Below are positions 58,706 through 64,000 of a stretch of DNA of 64,000 bases, in pieces. Location of the stretch: positions 50,429,201 to 50,493,200 of the forward strand of contig OZ038422.1 of the NCBI GenBank assembly GCA_964036155.1. The letters are read 5' to 3'. The DNA comes from Diploscapter coronatus. Its lineage: Eukaryota > Nematoda > Chromadorea > Rhabditida > Rhabditidae. The notes under the pieces are model-generated. The model was not told where the DNA came from. It saw only the letters and a program-made list of their open reading frames with translations, and did not search any database. Positions within the stretch are counted from its first letter, which is position 1, and every line of letters begins with the position of its first letter. A program made the position numbers and the translations under genes.

Positions 58706-59649
58706 ATGCTCTATTTATTGATTTTCGGTTTGGTCTCTATGGTTCCTGGAGCGCCTGTATCAGAATCCAGCAAACCAGGCAAATTTTTCTTTATCTCATA
58801 AAAATAATCACTTGCATATTCCAGCGCTCGATATTTACGGCGCAATCGCAGAAATTCCGACGAATCTCACAGAAGAAATGCCGAAAGGAGTCTTGGAAAA
58901 ATACCTGGAGGTAATGATATATATTTTAGTTCTTTATAAAAATAAATTTTCAGATTGGGCACATGATGCTGAACACGTCTCTGAGTAAACAGGACCGCCT
59001 GAAAGAATTTGAAACCAAGATCAAGGAGATCGTTAAAATGTTCCCGGAGCATGCGAACCTAACAGACGAAGGACTGGATTCAGTTATGGTTTGTATAGAT
59101 ATCGCTTTTCCAAAAATCAATCAAGTTTATTCATTTTTCACAGGGTATGTTCTCAATGATGTTCGCAACGATCATGGATTTTACCGACTGGACCCAGAAA
59201 CGACTTAACGAGACAGCTATTCGTTCTACGGTATTTTGAATTTTCTCATGAATTTTGGGGAAATTTTAAATTTCAGCTTCGCGATGCGATTTACCAGCTG
59301 AAAGATCTGTTCCTGTCAACGAAATTCTTCGACGCCGACAAGGAAGCTCGATTGAAAATGACTCATGAGATCCTGGACAAACTAACCCCAGAGGACAAGA
59401 AGCAGTTTGACGATTTGATCAACGAAATTCAGGTAGCATTTTAAAAACCGGTAAGGGTTTTCCCCGACACGTTTTATATTTCAGGAACGCGCTGAAAATA
59501 GCGGTCTGAAATTGTCGATGAACGGCGACATCTCGATTAGTCAAATGCAAAGCGGGAAGTTCGAGGGGGACGCTGCAGGAGAGCCTGAAATCGTCCCGGA
59601 AAACAATGAAACCGACGAAGCGAACTATTCGGATGATGATGATGATTAA
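58706..59649 (+). CDS. Secreted alpha-helical acidic protein, orphan
   Basis: Six exons in phase from ATG 58706 to TAA 59647-59649, about 235 residues. Signal peptide MLYLLIFGLVSMVPGAP, then a helix-rich chain: LDIYGAIAEIPTNLTEEM, LSKQDRLKEFETKIKEIVKM, FPEHANLTDEGLDSVM, ARLKMTHEILDKL and TPEDKKQFDDLINEIQERA. It ends in an acidic run of five Asp (59632-59646). Three N-x-T sites are present and no cysteine is seen. The first intron must use a GC donor (58779-58780). The helical, cysteine-poor make-up recalls nematode SXP/RAL-2-type secreted proteins, but the match is too weak to name. It is next to a second gene of similar design. Confidence 0.7.
58779..58780 (+). other. GC-type 5' splice site
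   Basis: Exon 58706-58778 ends AAACCAG and is followed by GCAAATTT. Joining it to the exon at 58825 (CGCTCGATATTTAC) at phase 1 keeps the frame open. Without splicing a stop follows within eight codons. CAG|GCAA matches the usual GC-donor context. Confidence 0.7.
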
Positions 59650-59837
59650 TCGATTTTCCTTAAGAGTAATAAACATTTCAAACACAGCACTTGATTCACT
59701 GACGTTTTACTGAAACTGTGTAGTCATTTTGACATCACGTAGTGTCACGAAATGAAAGTTATCGTTCTCTGATAGTTGACGAAATGATTGATATGACTAA
59801 AAAGACCAACTTTCACTAACTTAGATTACATTTGGAC

Positions 59838-59844
59838 TATAAAT
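59838..59844 (+). promoter_or_regulatory. TATA box
   Basis: TATAAAT 65 nt upstream of the ATG at 59903, the same spacing as in the preceding gene. It supports independent transcription of the two neighbours. Confidence 0.55.
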
Positions 59845-59902
59845 TGATGCACACAGTTTGTTCTTGTAAGAGTATTGATCTTCTAAAACTATCGTTTATA
59901 TT

Positions 59903-61174
59903 ATGAATCATCTCTTGAGTCTTATATTTCTTCTACTTCAACTAAATCTTATTTACGCTGACAATGTTGCTGATTTAATCGATAAAAGTGAGTAGTTACA
60001 GAAATTATCGATTCACTAACTTCGATTCAGCGTTAGATAGTCGGTTTTTAAAATTAGCCGACTTTCTAAGTAAGGAATTTACCTTACCTATTAATGAGAC
60101 TGAAGTATATCAGAAGGTATGTTTTTAAAAAAGAATGAATACAAATATTTAAATTAGACCGCAATCGAGTCTATATTCTCTCCATCTTCAAGCAACAACA
60201 ACAACAACAATAAATCTGATGATAGATTAGAAGATCTTCATGAGGCCATCAATAAAAAATATGAGAAAGTGCACGGTTCGGAGTTGGACTTTGTCGAGGA
60301 GTCTTTAAGATGGGTAAAGTTAAATATAAAATCTATTTTAAAAATTAAATAATAACTTTAAGGTAGCGGTCCAAACCCGCTTAGGGAATTACTTCAAACT
60401 AATCGATTGGGTTACGCACCAGCAAACTGACGCGTCGATGGACAAAACTGTAAGTCGCTAGTGCTAACGTCTCTTTAAAAATAATATTCCATTTTAGGTG
60501 AATAAAACCGTCGATACTTACAAGAAGTTCTTGTCGAAAATGTCATTCTACACAATTCGTCCTGATGAGAGGAAAAATGTCATATCTTCCTTTCTAAAGA
60601 AGCTTAAGCCTGAGGAGCTTGAAAAATTGTCAAAATTTCTCCAACTTATTGAGGTAAGCATGTTCAAGTTTTCAGATGAAAGTCGGCCTTTCCAGGTAAA
60701 AATGGACGAGCTTAACATCGGGAAGGATCCAGAAGAAGCAACTCTAATTCCTGAAAGTTTCACGACAACCACTTATTCTTCAATTTTGGCGGCCGATGAT
60801 ATGGGTATGACCACCGTTCCTTGGTGGGCCACGACGACGCCTCCCTGGTACTACACGACCACGCAGCGGTCCTTCTTCGGTAGTATGCTTGGTGGAATTG
60901 GAAAGATTTCTGGTAAGCCGATCTTCGTTTGACAAAAAAATAGGCGAGAGTAGATCGCAAGAAGTCTCTGACGATCGTCCTTATTAGGGTTGCCGTCTCC
61001 GTTTTTCTCAAAAATGTTATTGCAGGAGGACATAAGAAGCAAAAGCCTCCGAAGCAAGAGATCCACATTCATATCGACGGAGGCAGTGGGAATAAAATCA
61101 AGGCGACGGCTTACTGGACCACGACGAAGCGACCTGGCTTTATAAGAAGAGCTTGGAACAGGATTAAGGGCTAA
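59903..61174 (+). CDS. Secreted helical protein with Thr/Trp-rich segment, orphan
   Basis: Seven exons in phase from ATG 59903 to TAA 61172-61174, about 285 residues. Signal peptide MNHLLSLIFLLLQLNLIYA. A helical N-terminal half follows (LADFLSKEFTLPINETEVY, LHEAINKKYEKVHGSELD, YKKFLSKMSFYTIRPDER, FLKKLKPEELEKLSKFLQL). The C-terminal half is Thr/Tyr/Trp-rich (TTTTYSSILAADD, WWATTTPPWYYTTTQ), with a basic end (KKQKPPKQEIHIHI, GFIRRAWNRIKG). A CAA repeat codes six Asn (60198-60218). The block KPEELEKLSKFLQLIE resembles TPEDKKQFDDLINEIQ of the previous gene, so the pair may be distant tandem duplicates. No family recognised. Confidence 0.7.
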
Positions 61175-61485
61175 CAAACCTGTGTTTTGTTTTCCGATTA
61201 CTTTATTGTGAATAAATTCTCCCACTACATTACATTATTATCTAATCACACTCTTGTTTTCAATATTTGCAAATCAACTGATAAAAAGCGTTTGTCCCCC
61301 TTTGCATTGGCATGGAAAAGGGCGACTGAATATGGCAAAGTATCAATAAAGCTGATCGATTTTTCCCGTTCTGCACGTTTGTACGATTTAACTATTTTTC
61401 TGCTGAAAAATGGATCAATCCAAAGATACTCCCCAGGAACCGATAAGTTGCTTCAAAAAATCCTTTGTTCATCGATTTTCTTCAG
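61175..61485. other. Short intergenic region
   Basis: The 3' flank of the previous gene and 5' flank of the next, ending in TTTCTTCAG directly before ATGATG, which looks like a trans-splice or intron acceptor. No gene seen. Confidence 0.5.
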
Positions 61486-64000
61486 ATGATGAGCCACGAA
61501 GAGACGATCAAGGCCATCGATGATATGATCGAGAAATTGCGAGCTGAAAGGATCCAGAGCGAGAAACGAACGAAAATGTACAAGGAAAAATTTGTAAGTT
61601 CCCTTTTCCGAAATGAAACTATATCACGGTTAAAAGTTACAATTATCAAAGCCATGGTTTTGGGCAACTTCTAAATGATAGAATGTTGGGGATAATACGA
61701 AAGTATCTATTCCCGTATTATTTCAATCATACTCATCCTCTGTTAAATCTCTAAAAAATACTTTATGGCATTCAAATTTTTATCGTTGAAAAGTGCCAAG
61801 ACTCGGATTTAATTCCGAAATTTTTAGAAGAAAGAAGATGTCGGTCTGTCCAAGTCCGAAATCCAAGAGGAGGTCGAGGCTGCGAAGATGGCTCTGAGGA
61901 GCGAGATCGACAAGGTTTATCCTTACTCTTGGAAAAAAACATCAAACATCAACATCTCTAATTCCAGCTACACAAGGAACAACTGCACAAAATCCCCACC
62001 AAGGGAACGGAAAAAAAGCAGCACGAGCAAAACGACGCTCTAACGAACTCTTTTGAAATCGACCGAGTCATTGTTGAGGCCAGAAAGAGGCTGGAAACCC
62101 CTATGATCGCTGAGCCTCTTATCCCCGAGAAGATACTTCCACTAATTCCAGAACCAGCCAAATCTTCTTCGGAAGTTAGAAGATACTCCACGACTTCGGA
62201 GCACCATGAAAATGTAACCAAAAATACGCCGCTCTTCGAAGCTCCAAGGATCTCTTCTGAAGTTAGAAGATACTCCACGACTTCGGAGCACCATGAAAAT
62301 GTAACCAAAAATATGCCGATCTTCGAAGCTCCAAGGATCCCTTCTGAAGTTAGAAGATACTCCACGACTTCGGAGCACCATGAAAATGTAACCAAAAATA
62401 TGCCGATCTTCGAAGCTCCAAGGATCCCTTCTGAAGTTAGAAGATACTCCACGACTTCGGAGCACCATGAAAATGTAACCAAAAATATGCCGATCTTCGA
62501 AGCTCCAAGGATCCCTTCTGAAGTTAGAAGATACTCCACGACTTCGGAGCACCATGAAAATGTAACCAAAAATACGCCGCTCTTCGAAGCTCCAAGGATC
62601 TCTCAGAACTTAACGGTCGAATCCGAAGATCATCATGAGGTCCAAAAGACCTCGACAAAGAAAGAAGACGAGATCTACGGCATGGAAATAAAAAAATCGA
62701 AGATTGGTGATAGCTCTGAAAAGAAGTTCAGAAGAAAACCCTGCAATATCAGGGATATCTCACCTCCACCCAACTTTCTTCCACCTTTGTCGCCGCCCCA
62801 AACCAGACCGATCGACAATGCTATCAGAGAGTTGGAAGATGCTCAAAATAGAGAGCCGCCAAAATTATCGTCATCAACGAATGACAGAAGTTATAGCGCA
62901 TACAGAAGCTCTGACTACACGGAGAACTACCCGAGGTTTTCTGGGATTGATGTAACTTCTCCAGTCATTGAAAGAGATTATAGTCCGTATGATAGCACAG
63001 TCCAACCTGCGAAAATCAACACTATTCTGAGCGAAAGAAGAAATGAGCAATTCGCAGAGGCATATTCGAGAAACATTGAAGCCCTTCCAAAGCCAGCCAT
63101 AAATAAAAGTTATTCTGCTTATCGAGAAACTGAGGACTTGACCAAAACGGAAATTCCAGTAGAGCGCCAACAAGGCAATTTTACTGAAGCATATTCGAGA
63201 AGCATTGAAGGACATGCAAAACCACAGATGAATGACAGTTATTCGGCCTATACAGAGACTGAAGATCTTACTCGTGCTGAAATTCCTATTGAGCGCCAAC
63301 ATACAGCATCCACAGAAACCTATGAGCGAAGGAATTCCGTAGTCATACCACAAGAAGTGCCAATCGAGGCACGAAATAATAGATTTACTGAGATTTGTCA
63401 AAGAGATGCTGAAATTACAGCGAAGTCCATTGAAATACCAGTTAAAAGGACGCGTGGATCATCCTCTGAAACATATCAACGAACTCGAGAAAGACCTCCT
63501 TCCTCACTGTCCCAATCCAATTACCACGCCTATGAAAACGTCGAAAAGGCTTCTAAAATCACCAATGTACCTATTGAAAGAATCCATAATTCGTCGTCAA
63601 CTGAAAGTCATAGCAGAACCTATGAAAGACCTCCATCTTCGCTTTCTCAAACTTCCAGAGTCACTGAAGTTCCTATCGAGCGCACCGGACAATCTTTCTT
63701 CACTGACAACACCCGTTTTTCTCAGACTACCTCCGGATTCAATACTTTCCCTCGTTCCTCCAGCTACTACGACTCTCAATTCTACAAGAGCGCTACTCGT
63801 CCTTACTTCAGGCAGATTTTCCCTGAGCGTCACCAATTCATCGAAAATTACTACGATTCATACTACGCACCGTCTTTCGGCAGAAGGTACGACGACATCA
63901 GAATGCCAGAATATCACCCTACTGGGTACGATATCAGAGCTTCATACCAGGAACCGAGTAACAAACAGCAGGAAGTCAGCCGCCATATTGAAATCCCCAT
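61486..64000 (+). CDS. Large repetitive protein, 3' end beyond window
   Basis: The start ATGATG at 61486 follows an acceptor directly. Exons 61486-61593, about 61829-61914 and 61970 onward read in phase; the third exon stays open for 2 kb to the window edge, over 740 residues in all. The N-terminus is a coiled-coil candidate (ETIKAIDDMIEKLRAERI, EIQEEVEAAKMALRSEI). Next comes a 29-residue unit present five times in tandem (62169-62603) with key residues SEVRRYSTTSEHHENV and FEAPRI. A longer region follows with a looser repeat built on E-[IV]-P-[IV]-E-R (EIPVERQ, EIPIERQ, NVPIERI, EVPIERT) and SYSAY. The end is Tyr/Arg/Ser-rich (FIENYYDSYYAPSFGRRYDD). There is no signal peptide or membrane segment. 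It is probably a cytoskeletal or scaffold protein; no family recognised. Confidence 0.75.
62169..62603 (+). repeat. Five tandem copies of an 87-bp coding repeat
   Basis: Units begin at 62169, 62256, 62343, 62430 and 62517, each exactly 29 codons. Units two to four are almost identical at DNA level; the first and last differ at a few positions (for example ACGCCGCTC against ATGCCGATC). This pattern indicates recent expansion within the array. Confidence 0.95.

Noticed and set aside
61958..62569. Long minus-strand repetitive ORFs opposite the 87-bp array
   Set aside because: They are shadows of the plus-strand coding repeat, kept open by its periodicity.
1..64000. CRISPR arrays, bacterial operons, prophage or rRNA genes
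   Set aside because: None seen. The window is intron-rich eukaryotic DNA.

Overview
The window is nuclear DNA from a free-living-type nematode, most likely a rhabditid. Exons are short, most introns are 40-60 nt with TTTTCAG/TTTTAG acceptors, several start codons lie just after a splice-acceptor-like site (as expected for spliced-leader trans-splicing), the spacers are AT-rich, and the gene families are typical of nematodes (a long TWK potassium channel, a close GLB-1 globin relative, a nematode PLA2-like protein, trypsin-like protease, chemoreceptor-like 7TM protein). I traced eighteen protein-coding genes by following phase-compatible exons. Exon borders come from reading the sequence, not from transcript data.

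Left part (1-10 kb, all minus strand): a two-pore-domain potassium channel whose cytoplasmic tail runs off the left edge, then three small secreted-protein genes (an orphan, a Ly6-like protein and a phospholipase A2-like protein). Two of these three have intestinal-type GATA sites upstream. At 10.5-15 kb (plus) is an AIFM3-type Rieske/flavin oxidoreductase, and at 17.4-20.4 kb (plus) a four-membrane-segment protein with a long charged tail. A small orphan gene (20.6-21.2 kb, minus) follows.

Middle (22-38 kb): a 9-kb USP8-type deubiquitinase (minus) with dimerisation domain, rhodanese-like domain, STAM SH3-binding motif and full catalytic domain. It is divergent from a TAPT1 homologue (plus), which converges on a glb-1-like globin gene (minus).

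Right (41-64 kb): a divergent SELENBP1/methanethiol oxidase gene whose third coding intron carries a decayed mariner with a non-autonomous hAT-like element nested inside it; a secreted Q/P-rich orphan (minus); a chemoreceptor-like 7TM gene; a trypsin-like protease with an intronic foldback element carrying a tRNA A-box-like sequence; a putative GPI-anchored surface protein (minus); an organic anion transporter (SLCO/OATP); two adjacent secreted helical proteins with TATA promoters; and the start of a large repetitive protein that runs off the right edge.

No single pathway unites the window; it looks like an ordinary gene-dense autosomal or X segment. The most unusual items are the nested transposons with an intact 8-bp target duplication, the SELENBP1 homologue lacking the conserved CSSC site, the very long repetitive K2P channel tail, and the recently expanded 87-bp coding repeat near the right edge.
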